Positions 28,466 through 38,644 of a DNA stretch of 64,000 nt are shown here, in pieces (position 1 is the stretch's first letter; every line of letters begins with the position of its first letter). The translations under genes were made by a program, and so were the position numbers. The DNA comes from Snodgrassella alvi. GTDB lineage: Bacteria > Pseudomonadota > Gammaproteobacteria > Burkholderiales > Neisseriaceae. The notes below the pieces were generated by a model. It did no database searches and had not been told where the DNA came from. It saw nothing but the letters and a program-made list of their open reading frames with translations. The DNA lies in NCBI RefSeq assembly GCF_002777745.1, contig NZ_MEIO01000053.1, forward strand, positions 1 to 64,000, read 5' to 3'.

Positions 28466-30484
28466 ATGACGAATACTGACCCTTTTGTATATTTAGAAGA
28501 GCTTGATAGTGAGATAACTCAGGCTTTTATTCAGCAGGCAGATGCTGCTGCACAGGCTGAGTTTGCTACGGGTACTGAGTATGCGGCAGTGCGTGACGAT
28601 ATCGTGACATTATTGCGAGATGAGCAGCAGATTCCTTTTTGTCAGGAACATCGTGCGCGTATGTATCATTTTTATCAGTCGGCTGAATTTCCGAAAGGGG
28701 TGTACCGGGTTTGCTCTGCGGCTAGTTATCGTGCGGGTTTGCCGGAGTGGGAGATTCTGTTTTCAGTTGCTGATTTTGACGCTCTGCTTAATGATGATGT
28801 GTATTTGCAAGGGGTGGCTCATTATGTGCAGGCACCAGAACATGTGTTAATCAGTTTGAGTGCCGGAGGTGCCGATGCTGCATATACAATTGAGTTTAAT
28901 CTGGCTGAAGGTAAGGTGGTTGAAGGCGGCTTTCATTTTCCGTTAAGTAAAAGCATTATTAGTTGGCGGGATTCGGAAAGTGTGTGGGTATGTCCGGCAT
29001 GGGACGAGCGGCAGTTAACTCAGGCAGGCTATCCGCGGCAGATATGGCTGATGCAGCGCGGGCAGTCTTTTGCTGAGGCGGTACCAATATTGGAAATACC
29101 CGCTGATGGTATGATGGCTAATGCCTGGCGTTATCTGGATAGTCAGGGGTCGCCGATTGATTTACTTGAAGCTGCGAGTGGGTTTTATCACAAGCAGTAT
29201 TATCAGGTAACTGCGGATTTGGGGGTTAAGCCTCTGGCGTTGCCAGATGATTGTGAGCTGATGGGCTATTTGTATGGGCAATTGCTGGTGCAGTTACGCA
29301 GTGACTGGCGGCGTGCAAATAAATGTTATCCGGCTGGCAGTCTGGTGGCAGTGAGATTGCATAAAGGTGAACTGGGAGCGGCTGAAGTGATTTTTCAGCC
29401 AGCTCCTACTCAGGCGATTGAAAGTATTGAAACCACAAGACGTTTTGTACTGGTGTCGATACTGGATAATGTTCATAGCCGTTTGCTGGCTTGGCGTTTT
29501 GCGGAAAATCGCTGGCAGGAAGTTGTTTTGCCAAATTTGCCAGCTGGGGCGCTGGAAATTACTGATCAGCCATGGGGTGGCGATGTGGTGTATCTGGCCA
29601 TCAGCAGCTTTCTTGAACCTCTGACACTATATACATTGGATGTACATCTGGGGGAGCTGTGTGTTATGCGCCGGCAGCCGCAGCAGTTTGACCCTGCGGG
29701 AATGCTGGTACAGCAGTTTAGTGCGGTTGCTCAGGATGGTACATTTATTCCTTATTTTCATGTTGGCAAAAATATGGATAAGGATACGCCAACGATTGTT
29801 TATGTGTATGGCGGCTTTGGTATGCCACAGCTACCTTATTATTTGGGTAGTATTGGCCGGCACTGGCTGGCGAAAGGTTATGCTTTTGTGCTGGCAAATA
29901 TTCGTGGTGGTGGTGAATTCGGGCCGGCATGGCATCAGGCTGCTTGTGGGATTCGCAAGCATGTGAGTGTTGATGATTTGTTGGCAGTACTGCACGATTT
30001 ATATGCTCATCATCGCGCCAGTGCGGTGCATACAGCGATTCAGGGAGGCAGTAATGGTGGTATGGTGGTGGCAGCAGCTTTCTGTCGTCAGCCGCAAAGT
30101 ATGGGCGCAATGGTGTGTGAGGTGCCGTTAACGGATATGTTGCGCTATCCTTATCTGTTGGCAGGGTCTTCATGGATGGATGAATATGGAAATCCTGATG
30201 ATTCTACTGAGAATCAAGCATTAAGACAGATTTCTCCCTATCATAATCTGGATAATTTGCTACATTATCCGCCGGCTCTGATTACGACTAATCTGCATGA
30301 CGATCGTGTGCATCCAGCGCATGCATTGAAATTTTATGCCCGCTTACGTGAATTAAAACAGCAGGTATGGCTGGCAGCGCCGGATACAGGTGGGCATACC
30401 GGTGGCGGTACGCAGGAAAATACGGCGGCAGAACTGGCTTTGATTATGAATTTTTTATATAAAACTATTGTTAATAATGATTGA
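28466..30484 (+). CDS. prolyl oligopeptidase family serine peptidase (S9A)
   Basis: 672 residues, close to the usual size for S9A enzymes. An N-terminal DPFVYLEELDSE segment and a seven-bladed propeller (about 50-420) precede the alpha/beta-hydrolase domain. The catalytic serine is S529 in GGSNGGM, the Asp lies in HDDRVHP (611-617) and the His is H644 in GGHTGG. No signal peptide, so it is cytoplasmic. It cleaves peptides after proline or, in oligopeptidase B relatives, after basic residues; specificity is not clear. Monocistronic. Confidence 0.88.
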   Translation: MTNTDPFVYLEELDSEITQAFIQQADAAAQAEFATGTEYAAVRDDIVTLLRDEQQIPFCQEHRARMYHFYQSAEFPKGVYRVCSAASYRAGLPEWEILFSVADFDALLNDDVYLQGVAHYVQAPEHVLISLSAGGADAAYTIEFNLAEGKVVEGGFHFPLSKSIISWRDSESVWVCPAWDERQLTQAGYPRQIWLMQRGQSFAEAVPILEIPADGMMANAWRYLDSQGSPIDLLEAASGFYHKQYYQVTADLGVKPLALPDDCELMGYLYGQLLVQLRSDWRRANKCYPAGSLVAVRLHKGELGAAEVIFQPAPTQAIESIETTRRFVLVSILDNVHSRLLAWRFAENRWQEVVLPNLPAGALEITDQPWGGDVVYLAISSFLEPLTLYTLDVHLGELCVMRRQPQQFDPAGMLVQQFSAVAQDGTFIPYFHVGKNMDKDTPTIVYVYGGFGMPQLPYYLGSIGRHWLAKGYAFVLANIRGGGEFGPAWHQAACGIRKHVSVDDLLAVLHDLYAHHRASAVHTAIQGGSNGGMVVAAAFCRQPQSMGAMVCEVPLTDMLRYPYLLAGSSWMDEYGNPDDSTENQALRQISPYHNLDNLLHYPPALITTNLHDDRVHPAHALKFYARLRELKQQVWLAAPDTGGHTGGGTQENTAAELALIMNFLYKTIVNND

Positions 30485-30735
30485 ATATAAATCATATAGC
30501 TTGTGGCAAAAAATCAGGCTGTGCTAATATGGCTGCCGCTTGCTGTTTAATTTGCATCGGGTGATAAGTAAAAGTGCGCTGAAAATCGCTGAAAACCATG
30601 GAAAATACGGCAAAAGACGATTTGAATGGAAAACTCTATTTTTATTAGGTACAATAATATCAACAACTAAAATGTTGATTAATTCAATTAACCCTGTCCG
30701 CACTAGTGCCGGGCAAAGTAAAGAAAGATCGGACA

Positions 30736-30975
30736 ATGGATAACAATATCGAACAACGTGTGAAAAAGATTGTTGCAGAACAATTGGGTGTGAGTGAAAC
30801 TGAAGTAAAAAACGAATCTTCTTTTCAGGAAGATCTGGGTGCTGACTCACTGGACACCGTTGAATTGGTAATGGCACTGGAAGAAGCCTTTGGTTGCGAA
30901 ATTCCAGACGAAGAAGCGGAAAAAATTACTACTGTGCAGCAAGCTATTGACTTTGTTAGCGCTCACTTGAATTAA
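30736..30975 (+). CDS. acpP: acyl carrier protein
   Basis: 79 residues from the ATG at 30736; the frame opens 10 codons earlier without reason. Phosphopantetheine site S38 in the [19 protein letters not shown] motif. Very acidic, as expected. It carries growing fatty acids and is also the octanoyl donor for LipB (43804). Followed 95 bp later by fabF, the classic pair. Confidence 0.96.
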   Translation: MDNNIEQRVKKIVAEQLGVSETEVKNESSFQEDLGADSLDTVELVMALEEAFGCEIPDEEAEKITTVQQAIDFVSAHLN

Positions 30976-31070
30976 TTCCGTGTAGTGTTGGTCAAATTCA
31001 AATTCCTCTGTCGAAATAAGGTGTATTTTTTCGCCTGATTCGGTAGAGGTTTTTTTCTTACGAGCAAATT

Positions 31071-32318
31071 ATGAGTAAAAAAAGAGTAGTCATTACCGGC
31101 CTGGGTCAGGTATCTCCTGTGGGTAATGATGTAACCACAGCATGGCAAAATCTACTTGCAGGTAAAAGCGGCATTGGCACTATTACCCATTTTGATGCTT
31201 CGTCTTTAGCTTGCCGGATTGCCGGTGAGGTTAAGAATTTTGATGTTACCCAGTACATCAGCGCTAAAGAAGCACGTAGGATGGATTCTTTTATCCATTT
31301 TGGTGTAGCGGCTGCTTTGCAGGCAATTTCAGATGCTGGACTGGATGATATACCGGGTCTGGATAAAACTCGGGTAGGGGTGAATATTGGTGCCGGTATT
31401 GGTGGTTTACCTGCAATTGAGGCTACTGCTCGGTCTGTTGTAGAGCACGGTGTGCGCAAAATAAACCCATTTTTTATCCCCAGTTCGCTGATTAATCTGA
31501 TTTCCGGCCATGTTACGATTTTGAAAGGCTATCAGGGGCCAAGCTATGGTATGGTTTCTGCCTGTACTACCGGTGCACACAGTATTGGCGATTCTGCTCG
31601 TTTGATTAAGTACGGAGACGCAGATATCATGATCGCCGGTGGTGCCGAAGGCGCTATCTGTGAGCTGGGTGTAGGTGGTTTTGCTGCAATGAAAGCGTTG
31701 TCAACCCGCAATGATGACCCGACTACAGCGTCCAGACCTTGGGATAAGGATCGTGACGGCTTTGTTATGGGTGAAGGTGCTGGCGTGATGGTGCTGGAAG
31801 AGTATGAACATGCCCGTAAACGTGGCGCCAAAATTTATGCTGAGCTGGTTGGCTTTGGCATGAGCTCAGATGCCTATCATATTACTGCACCAAATACTGA
31901 AGGTCCGGCACTGGGCGTGACGCGTGCACTGAAAGATGGTGGCCTGAATCCGGAAGATATTGATTATGTGAATGCACATGGTACGTCAACACCACTGGGT
32001 GATGTGAATGAAACCAATGCATTGAAACTGGCTTTAGGTGAGCACGCTCAAAAGCTGGTTGTGAATTCAACCAAATCTATGACTGGCCACCTGTTAGGCG
32101 GCGCCGGCGGCGTAGAAGCTGTATATACGGTAATGGCTATTCACACTCAAAAATCTCCGCCAACCATTAATATTTTCGAGCAGGATGTTGAGGCAGGATG
32201 TGATTTGGATTATTGCGCTAATGAAGCGCGTGATTTGCCGATTCGTGCGGCTATTTCCAATTCATTTGGCTTTGGCGGTACGAATGGTTCGCTGGCGTTT
32301 AAACGCTTTGAGGATTAA
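31071..32318 (+). CDS. fabF: beta-ketoacyl-ACP synthase II
   Basis: 415 residues. Catalytic triad C165 (SACTTG), H303 (NAHGTSTPLGD) and H340 (MTGHLLGGAG) is intact, along with the SNSFGFGGTN C-terminus. It condenses malonyl-ACP with acyl-ACP in fatty acid elongation and shifts the cell toward unsaturated chains at low temperature in E. coli. It follows acpP and ends at a terminator. Confidence 0.96.
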   Translation: MSKKRVVITGLGQVSPVGNDVTTAWQNLLAGKSGIGTITHFDASSLACRIAGEVKNFDVTQYISAKEARRMDSFIHFGVAAALQAISDAGLDDIPGLDKTRVGVNIGAGIGGLPAIEATARSVVEHGVRKINPFFIPSSLINLISGHVTILKGYQGPSYGMVSACTTGAHSIGDSARLIKYGDADIMIAGGAEGAICELGVGGFAAMKALSTRNDDPTTASRPWDKDRDGFVMGEGAGVMVLEEYEHARKRGAKIYAELVGFGMSSDAYHITAPNTEGPALGVTRALKDGGLNPEDIDYVNAHGTSTPLGDVNETNALKLALGEHAQKLVVNSTKSMTGHLLGGAGGVEAVYTVMAIHTQKSPPTINIFEQDVEAGCDLDYCANEARDLPIRAAISNSFGFGGTNGSLAFKRFED

Positions 32319-32340
32319 TCATTCTTAGAATCTGCTATGG

Positions 32341-32378
32341 ACACAGGTTGTCGATGAGTAGGCAGCCTGTGTTTTTGT
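32341..32378 (+). terminator. terminator after fabF
   Basis: ACACAGGTTG / CAGCCTGTGT arms (32341-32350 and 32363-32372, mostly paired), then TTTTTG. The right arm includes AGGCAGCCTG, an uptake-like word. Confidence 0.75.
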
Positions 32379-32688
32379 ATCGGCTGATTACGCTTAAGTT
32401 GCATGGTTTACTGTGGTAACTGCTGTTTGCTGTGTGAGTATGTTGTGTGCAGGTTTGGCTGATTTGGTGTGTATTCTGTCTGGGTTGATTGCGGTTATGC
32501 AATATCGTGCAGCCTAATACTGAATTTTTGGATACAATGTGCTGCCAGTAGCTATATTTAATCTAGAGGTGATGCTCCTGCCTGATATTTTTAAGGTGGT
32601 ATCACATTTTGCACGTGGTTTAATGTTAGCTAGTGGTCAAAGAAATAGGTAGTTATCTGCCGGTAGTTTGTTAAAGGGAATCTTTGTC
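32379..32688. other. 310 bp without a recognisable gene
   Basis: Intergenic DNA between the fabF terminator and gpsA. No conserved ORF or RNA recognised; it presumably contains the gpsA promoter. Confidence 0.5.
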
Positions 32689-33666
32689 ATGAATATTGGT
32701 GTACTGGGTGCCGGTGCATGGGGAACAGCACTTGCTATTCATTTTGCCTTGCATTCGCATAAAGTATGGCTATGGACACATAATGCCCAGCATGTACAAC
32801 AATTACAACAGGAACGGGTAAACAAACGATATTTGTCTGATTTCGTTTTACCGGAAAATCTTTCTGCTGTTGATAAGTTTTCACCGGCAGACTTGATTAT
32901 TATTGCCACACCGGTGGCCGCATTGCGTGAAAGTGCGCAGAAACTGGTGGCTGCCGGCTTGGGTGAGGTGCCGGTAATTGCTGCCTGTAAAGGTTTTGAA
33001 CAGCAAACCGGCTTGCTACCGCAGCAGGTATTGGCAGAAGTTATGCCGGCGAATCGGTGTATCGGGATATTATCCGGCCCGAGCTTTGCGCAGGAGCTGG
33101 CGCAGCAGTTGCCTTGTGCGGTTACTTTGGCTTCGGAAAATTTTGTCTGGATTCAGGAGCTGGCCGCTACGCTGAATAATACTGTTTTGCGCCTGTATGC
33201 TAATGCTGATGTAATTGGTGCGGCAGTTGGCGGGGCTGTGAAGAATGTTATGGCTATTGCCACAGGAATTGCTGATGGGCTGCACTATGGCATTAATGCC
33301 CGAGTGGCGTTAATGACACGCGGAATGGCAGAAATTTTACGTCTGAATCAGGCTCTGGGTGGACAGGCAACTACGTTGATGGGTTTGTCAGGTATGGGGG
33401 ATTTGATTCTTACCTGTACTGGTTCATTGTCGCGTAATCGCAGGGTAGGTTTACTGCTGGCAGAAGGAAAATCGCTGCCTGAAGCGTTAACTGAGCTTGG
33501 ACATGTTGCCGAAGGTGTATATACTGTGGAAGAAGTGTGCCGGCAGGCTGCTTTACTGGAAGTAGATATGCCAATTGCCAATATTTTGCAGCAACTGTTT
33601 CAGGGGCGTACTGAAGTACAGGCGATGGCGGAAATATTGATGGAACGTGCGCCCAGAGTGGAATAA
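32689..33666 (+). CDS. gpsA: glycerol-3-phosphate dehydrogenase [NAD(P)+]
   Basis: 325 residues from the ATG at 32689, with AAAGGGA upstream. NAD-binding GAGAWGTALA at 7-16; GPSFAQELAQ; the catalytic Lys region GGAVKNVMAIATGIADGL; and GLSGMGDLILTCTGSLSRNRRVG, the family's substrate signature. It makes sn-glycerol-3-phosphate for phospholipids from DHAP, linking to tpiA upstream. Next, after 90 bp, are the cell-division genes. Confidence 0.95.
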   Translation: MNIGVLGAGAWGTALAIHFALHSHKVWLWTHNAQHVQQLQQERVNKRYLSDFVLPENLSAVDKFSPADLIIIATPVAALRESAQKLVAAGLGEVPVIAACKGFEQQTGLLPQQVLAEVMPANRCIGILSGPSFAQELAQQLPCAVTLASENFVWIQELAATLNNTVLRLYANADVIGAAVGGAVKNVMAIATGIADGLHYGINARVALMTRGMAEILRLNQALGGQATTLMGLSGMGDLILTCTGSLSRNRRVGLLLAEGKSLPEALTELGHVAEGVYTVEEVCRQAALLEVDMPIANILQQLFQGRTEVQAMAEILMERAPRVE

Positions 33667-33756
33667 GAATTAAGTGTTATGACAAAAACAACTTAACTGG
33701 CGGATGGTAAATCAGGCAACCATACTGCGTATTTTAAGGATGGAAGCGGGTAGGGA

Positions 33757-34089
33757 ATGGAAAATCAATTAGAACAATTGGAAGACTACGTCAAACGGCT
33801 GGTAATACATTTTAATTCTCTTTTAGCTGAAAAGCATCAGTTGACCCAGCAGTTATCAACTGTAAAAAAACAGTTGCAACAACAGGGTGAAAATTTTCAG
33901 GCAGAGCGTGAACGAGTACGAAAGCAGCATGAGCAGGAAAAATTTCATTTACAGGAAAGCATGCAAACTACGATTGATGAACTGATTGCTGAAAAAAAAC
34001 GCTATACTACGGTGTTAAAAGCATCCAGTGATGAATTACAGCGATTGCTGCAACACTTACCACAGGTGCAGGAGGATTTTAATGGATGA
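33757..34089 (+). CDS. small coiled-coil protein preceding zapA (ZapB-like)
   Basis: 110 residues, almost entirely predicted coiled coil with Gln/Glu/Lys heptads (QLEQLEDYVKRLVIHFNSLLAEKHQLTQQL...). It resembles the short ZapB/TIGR02449-type proteins encoded before zapA in many proteobacteria. It overlaps zapA by 8 bp, so the two are translated together. A role in Z-ring organisation is inferred from that link; sequence alone is not diagnostic. Confidence 0.65.
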   Translation: MENQLEQLEDYVKRLVIHFNSLLAEKHQLTQQLSTVKKQLQQQGENFQAERERVRKQHEQEKFHLQESMQTTIDELIAEKKRYTTVLKASSDELQRLLQHLPQVQEDFNG

Positions 34090-34384
34090 AATTCAACAGG
34101 TTCGTGTGGAAATTCTAGGACGTCCTTTCAATATAGGTACGCCTAGAAGTGAGCATGAAACGTTGATGCAGGCGGTAAAGATGCTGAATGAGAAAATTAC
34201 TGCCATTCAGAGCTCTGGACGGATTGTTGAAACAGATAAAATTGTGATTATGGCTGCCCTGAATCTGGCGCACGATTTACTTAAACTTACGATGAACGGA
34301 AATTTGGCAGTCGGAGATTTCGAGCGTAAAATACAGGACATGATCCAGTTGTGTGAAAGTACACTCACACTTGTGGTAAAATAA
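34082..34384 (+). CDS. zapA: cell division protein ZapA
   Basis: 100 residues from the ATG at 34082, inside the end of the preceding gene with GGAGG upstream. VRVEILGRPFNIGTPRSEHETLMQAVKMLNEKI is the ZapA domain, followed by a coiled coil that forms the tetramer. It binds and bundles FtsZ filaments. The 6S RNA lies directly downstream, an arrangement conserved widely in proteobacteria. Confidence 0.92.
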   Translation: MDEIQQVRVEILGRPFNIGTPRSEHETLMQAVKMLNEKITAIQSSGRIVETDKIVIMAALNLAHDLLKLTMNGNLAVGDFERKIQDMIQLCESTLTLVVK

Positions 34385-34387
34385 TCT

Positions 34388-34575
34388 TTCTTTCCCCTGC
34401 TGTGTTCGTAAGGACATATATTCCTTTGAACCAATAATTCGCTTTTTTTGGCGGTTGGGTAATGGTGGGCGTGAGCATTCCTTGTGAATGAACCCGAAAC
34501 CATTCGATACTGCCAGCCTTGTCCTCAAGGTTCAAGCGGATGGCGTCCAAAGCGGCACATGTGGGGGATACCTGT
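34388..34575 (+). ncRNA. ssrS: 6S RNA
   Basis: About 190 nt right after zapA. Both ends pair (5' TTTCCCCTGCTGTG with 3' GCACATGTGGGGGA). The internal segments CCTTTGAACC, GGGCGTGAGCATTCC and TCAAGGTTCAAGCGG fit the conserved 6S helices and the open bubble that mimics a promoter for RNA polymerase. Genomic position next to zapA supports it. 6S RNA binds sigma70 holoenzyme and tunes transcription in stationary phase. The exact ends are estimates. Confidence 0.8.
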
Positions 34576-34581
34576 TTGAAC

Positions 34582-34615
34582 GGGCTGCCTGATGATTTCA
34601 GGCAGCCTGTTTTTC
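34582..34615 (+). terminator. 6S RNA terminator containing a DNA uptake sequence
   Basis: 10-bp perfect stem GGCTGCCTGA / TCAGGCAGCC, loop TGATT, then TGTTTTT. Positions 34597-34608 are the reverse complement of AGGCTGCCTGAA, the 12-mer uptake dialect described for Simonsiella-type Neisseriaceae. Inverted uptake pairs serving as terminators are typical of the family. Confidence 0.85.
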
Positions 34616-34620
34616 ATTGT

Positions 34621-35104
34621 AGGAGCATTTAGTGTATTGGATGCTGTGGTATTGTTCTTGGTGATGGCATGCTGATTACGAAGCTTGATTGATATTTATT
34701 GCACTTGTTTAATACTGCTAAAGGATGATTTTCTTTATAAAAATCCAGATTAACTGGAATTTTCCTGTTTTTGGAAAATGCAGTTTGTGCTTATATTAAG
34801 CGTTGATGCGTAAATCTATGCTAGTTGTCCTGTATGCTTGTGATGCTTATTCAGTGATGTTTGTTTTGTGATTACTAGATAATAAATCAATCAGTTTTAA
34901 ACCAGATTATAGCTGTGTGATTGACCAAATCAGGTAGAATTAGTGCTGTGATGATGTGTTTGAGCATTGGCTTGAATGCGCTGAATATTGCTATTTTATT
35001 TTTCCGTGTGTGTTGCTGGTGAGGTTTCCAGCTTGGCATGCTTGTTTTATCTCTTTTTTATTTCCGATAAGCCAGACAATCATTGTTCTGGCATGAAAAG
35101 TGCT
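34621..35104. other. 480 bp without a recognisable gene, upstream of dnaE
   Basis: AT-rich DNA. An open frame continues upstream of the dnaE ATG to 34988 but encodes a hydrophobic stretch unlike DnaE. No RNA gene recognised. Confidence 0.5.
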
Positions 35105-38100
35105 ATGTCTAATAGTTTTCCCTATATTCCGCTGCGTCTGCATACTGAGTTTTCTATTGAAGATGGTATTGTGCGGATTAAAGAAGCAGTTAATCGTGCC
35201 AGTACTCTGGGAATACCGGCGCTAGGTATCAGTGATTTGATGAATGTGTTTGGCATGGTGAAGTTTTATAAGGCCTGTCGTAATGCTGGTATCAAGCCTG
35301 TCATGGCGGTAGATGTGCGTGTGGAAAATCCGGAACAGCCGGATAAGCCTTTTCGCCTGATGCTGGTGGTAAGAAATCATGCTGGTTATCTGCGTTTGAA
35401 TGAATTGCTGACTGATGCATATGTAGGTGAAGACCGGCATCCGTATCAGCCTCTCATCCGGCAGCAATGGCTGGCAGAAGGAGATAACAGTGGACTGATT
35501 TGTTTGTCAGGCGCGCAGTATGGTGAAATTGGACAGGCTTTGCTGGCGAATAAACCAGAATTGGCTGCACAGGCATGTGCCAAATATCAGCGATGGTTTG
35601 GTGACCGCTTTTATCTGGAAATTCAGCGTTTGCCGGAACGTCCGGAATGGGAAGCAGTGGTGGCAGGCAGTGTGGCGCTTGCTACTGAGCGACAGTTGCC
35701 AGTGGTGGCTACGCATCCGGTACAGTTCATGGACGCGGATGATTTTCATGCACATGAAGCAAGGGTGTGTATTGCCAGTGGTTATGTGCTGGCAGACAAG
35801 CGCCGTCCGCATGATTTTGTACCTAGTCAGTATTTTGTGACACCGGAAGAAATGGCCGCGCGCTTTGCCGATATTCCTGAAGCATTGGCTAATACGGTGG
35901 CGATTGCGCAGTGTTGTAATTTGACGCTGACTCTGGGTAAACATTATCTGCCACTATTTCCGACACCTGAAGGGATGACGCTGGATGATCTGCTGATACA
36001 GCTGAGTAATGAGGGATTGCAGGAACGTATGGCATTTCTGTATCCGGATGAAGCCGAGCGGGCACAAAAAATGCCTGAATATCAGCAACGGCTGGATTAC
36101 GAGCTGGGAATTATTGTCCAGATGCAATTTCCGGGTTATTTTCTGATTGTGCAGGACTTTATTAACTGGGCCAAGCAGAATGGCTGTCCGGTTGGTCCGG
36201 GTCGTGGTTCTGGTGCCGGTTCGCTGGTGGCGTATTCACTGAAAATTACTGATTTGGATCCGTTGCGTTATAACTTGCTGTTTGAACGTTTTCTGAATCC
36301 GGAGCGGGTTTCAATGCCGGACTTTGATATCGATTTCTGTCAGGAAAACCGTGGCCGTGTGATTCAGTATGTACGTCATAAGTATGGTGTGCCTGCGGTA
36401 AGCCAGATTGTGACTTTTGGCACGATGTCATCTAAATCTGTGGTACGCGATGTTGGGCGTGTGCTGGATTTACCTTTCGGGCTGTGTGATCGTTTGTCCA
36501 AGCTGATACCGGTTGAAGCAAATAAGCCTTTGAGTCTGACCAAAGCTATGGAGGCGGAACCACAGATTCGGCAGTTATTGCGCGAAGAAGAAGCAGAAGA
36601 ATTGATGACGCTGGCGCTGAAACTGGAAGATTTAACTCGCGGTTTGGGTATGCATGCCGGCGGGGTGCTGATGGCACCCGGAAAAATTGCCGATTTCTGC
36701 CCGATTTATCAGGCAAGTGGTGATGATGCCTCTCCGGTTTCTATGTTTGATAAGGATGATGTTGAGCAGATTGGTCTGGTGAAATTCGACTTTCTTGGAC
36801 TGCGTAATTTAACGATTATCGAGATGACGCAAAAGTTTATTTTCGAGACTACCGGGCAGAAGGTTGATGTAAATCATATTCCGCTGGATGATGCCGCTAC
36901 TTACGCCAATATTTTTGCCAAAGGCAACACTACGGCAGTATTCCAGTTTGAGTCGGTAGGGATGAAGAAGATGCTGGTGACAGCACGTCCGACCAAATTT
37001 GAGGAAATTATCGCGTTTGTGGCCTTGTACCGCCCGGGGCCGATGGATCTGATTCCCGACTTTATCCGGCGTATGCACGGTGAAGAAAAAGTGGAATATC
37101 TGCATCCCAATCTGGAACCGGTACTGGATTCCACTTATGGGGTGATGGTGTATCAGGAACAGGTGATGCAGGCGGCACAGGTTTGCGGTGGTTATACGCT
37201 GGGTGGTGCCGATTTACTGCGGCGCGCCATGGGTAAGAAAAAGGTGGAGGAAATGGTGAAGCACCGTGCCATTTTCGAAGCTGGTGCCGCAGAAAAGGGT
37301 ATAGATAAGCAAACAGCCAACGAAATTTTCAATTATATGGAAAAATTCGCTGGTTACGGTTTCAATAAGTCGCATGCTGCGGCTTACGCGCTGGTATCGT
37401 ATCAGACTGCCTGGCTTAAATGTCATTATCTGGCTGAATATCTGGCGGGTACGATGTCCAGCGAGTTAACCAATACTGACCAGCTGAAAATCTTTGTTGA
37501 TGACGGTATTGAAAATGGTATTACTTTCCTGCCACCCAGTATCAATGAATCGTTTTATCGGTTTACACCAAATAATAATAAGCAGATTCGTTATGCACTG
37601 GGTGCGATTAAAGGTACGGGTGAGGGGGCGGTAGAAGCAATTGTGCGTGCCCGTGAAACAGGTGGTGCGTTTACTGATCTGTTGGATTTCTGCCAGCGCG
37701 TCGACCGCCAGCATCTGAACCGCCGCACTATAGAAGCTCTAGTACGAGCCGGTGCATTTGATGAGCTGAATCCGAATCGTGCCCAGTTGCTGGCCAATAT
37801 TGGACTGGCGATGGACAATGCAGAACAGGTGGCAGCCAATGCTAATCAGGGTGGCTTATTTGATATGGTGGAAGATGCCATAGAGCCCTTGCAAATGGAA
37901 GAAGTGGCTCCGTGGTCACTGGCGGTAAAACTGGCGGAAGAAAAGCAGGCAATGGGCTTCTATTTTTCCGGACATCCTTTCGAACCTTACGCTGATAAGG
38001 TACGCGCACTGGTAAGTAGTAAACTGGCGGCACTTAAGCCATCCAATAATAAGCAGAAAGTGGCCGGTTTTGTAACTGCGGTGCGTTATATTATGGGTAA

Positions 38101-38551
38101 ACGCGGTAAATTTGCCGTCGTGCAACTGGAAGATGGAAGTGCCAAGCAGGAAGTAGTGGTGGCTGGGCAGGCATTGGAAGAATATGGTGCCAGTCTGAAG
38201 GCTGATCAGGTATTGATTATGGAATGCAAGGTTGCGGTAGATGAATACAATGGTGGCGATGGCTTGCGTATTACTGCTGATGATGCGTTTACGCTTGCTG
38301 AAGCCTGTGCCCGTTATGCGCGCAGTCTGCAATTGCATATCGCTGCGGACACACCAGTTAGTCAACTGGCGGCGCTGTTACGGCCTTATTGTGAGCAGCA
38401 GGCGCATGTGCCACTGAAATTCTGCTGCCAGTATCAGCAGGCTTATGGGGAATTGCGCGCGGATAAAAGCTGGTTAATCAAGCCAGAGGCATCTTTATTC
38501 GACAGTCTGTATGCTTTACTGGGTGACGAAGCAGTGCAGGTAAGTTTCTGA
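35105..38551 (+). CDS. dnaE: DNA polymerase III alpha subunit
   Basis: 1148 residues from the ATG at 35105, preferred because MSNSFPYIPLRLHTEFSIEDGIV is the normal PHP-domain start. N-terminal PHP domain, then palm with catalytic MPDFDIDF (D406, D408). The later parts include GRGSGAGSLVAY, TRGLGMHAGGVLMAP, RPGPMDLIPDF, FNKSHAAAYALVSYQTAWLK, the helix-hairpin-helix region (RRTIEALVRAGAFD) and the OB fold (VAGFVTAVRYIMGKRGKFAVVQLED). It is the replicative polymerase. Confidence 0.97.
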   Translation: MSNSFPYIPLRLHTEFSIEDGIVRIKEAVNRASTLGIPALGISDLMNVFGMVKFYKACRNAGIKPVMAVDVRVENPEQPDKPFRLMLVVRNHAGYLRLNELLTDAYVGEDRHPYQPLIRQQWLAEGDNSGLICLSGAQYGEIGQALLANKPELAAQACAKYQRWFGDRFYLEIQRLPERPEWEAVVAGSVALATERQLPVVATHPVQFMDADDFHAHEARVCIASGYVLADKRRPHDFVPSQYFVTPEEMAARFADIPEALANTVAIAQCCNLTLTLGKHYLPLFPTPEGMTLDDLLIQLSNEGLQERMAFLYPDEAERAQKMPEYQQRLDYELGIIVQMQFPGYFLIVQDFINWAKQNGCPVGPGRGSGAGSLVAYSLKITDLDPLRYNLLFERFLNPERVSMPDFDIDFCQENRGRVIQYVRHKYGVPAVSQIVTFGTMSSKSVVRDVGRVLDLPFGLCDRLSKLIPVEANKPLSLTKAMEAEPQIRQLLREEEAEELMTLALKLEDLTRGLGMHAGGVLMAPGKIADFCPIYQASGDDASPVSMFDKDDVEQIGLVKFDFLGLRNLTIIEMTQKFIFETTGQKVDVNHIPLDDAATYANIFAKGNTTAVFQFESVGMKKMLVTARPTKFEEIIAFVALYRPGPMDLIPDFIRRMHGEEKVEYLHPNLEPVLDSTYGVMVYQEQVMQAAQVCGGYTLGGADLLRRAMGKKKVEEMVKHRAIFEAGAAEKGIDKQTANEIFNYMEKFAGYGFNKSHAAAYALVSYQTAWLKCHYLAEYLAGTMSSELTNTDQLKIFVDDGIENGITFLPPSINESFYRFTPNNNKQIRYALGAIKGTGEGAVEAIVRARETGGAFTDLLDFCQRVDRQHLNRRTIEALVRAGAFDELNPNRAQLLANIGLAMDNAEQVAANANQGGLFDMVEDAIEPLQMEEVAPWSLAVKLAEEKQAMGFYFSGHPFEPYADKVRALVSSKLAALKPSNNKQKVAGFVTAVRYIMGKRGKFAVVQLEDGSAKQEVVVAGQALEEYGASLKADQVLIMECKVAVDEYNGGDGLRITADDAFTLAEACARYARSLQLHIAADTPVSQLAALLRPYCEQQAHVPLKFCCQYQQAYGELRADKSWLIKPEASLFDSLYALLGDEAVQVSF

Positions 38552-38563
38552 GTGTGATAACAG

Positions 38564-38604
38564 ACAGTAGCTGGTGTCAGGAGTGAGCACGGCTACTGTT
38601 GTTT
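38564..38604 (+). terminator. possible dnaE terminator
   Basis: ACAGTAGC / GCTACTGT arms (38564-38571, 38592-38599) with a 20-base loop, followed by TGTTTT. Weak. Confidence 0.4.
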
Positions 38605-38644
38605 TGCTGATATTTTTAGCAGACTATCCTGAATAGTAGCAAAA

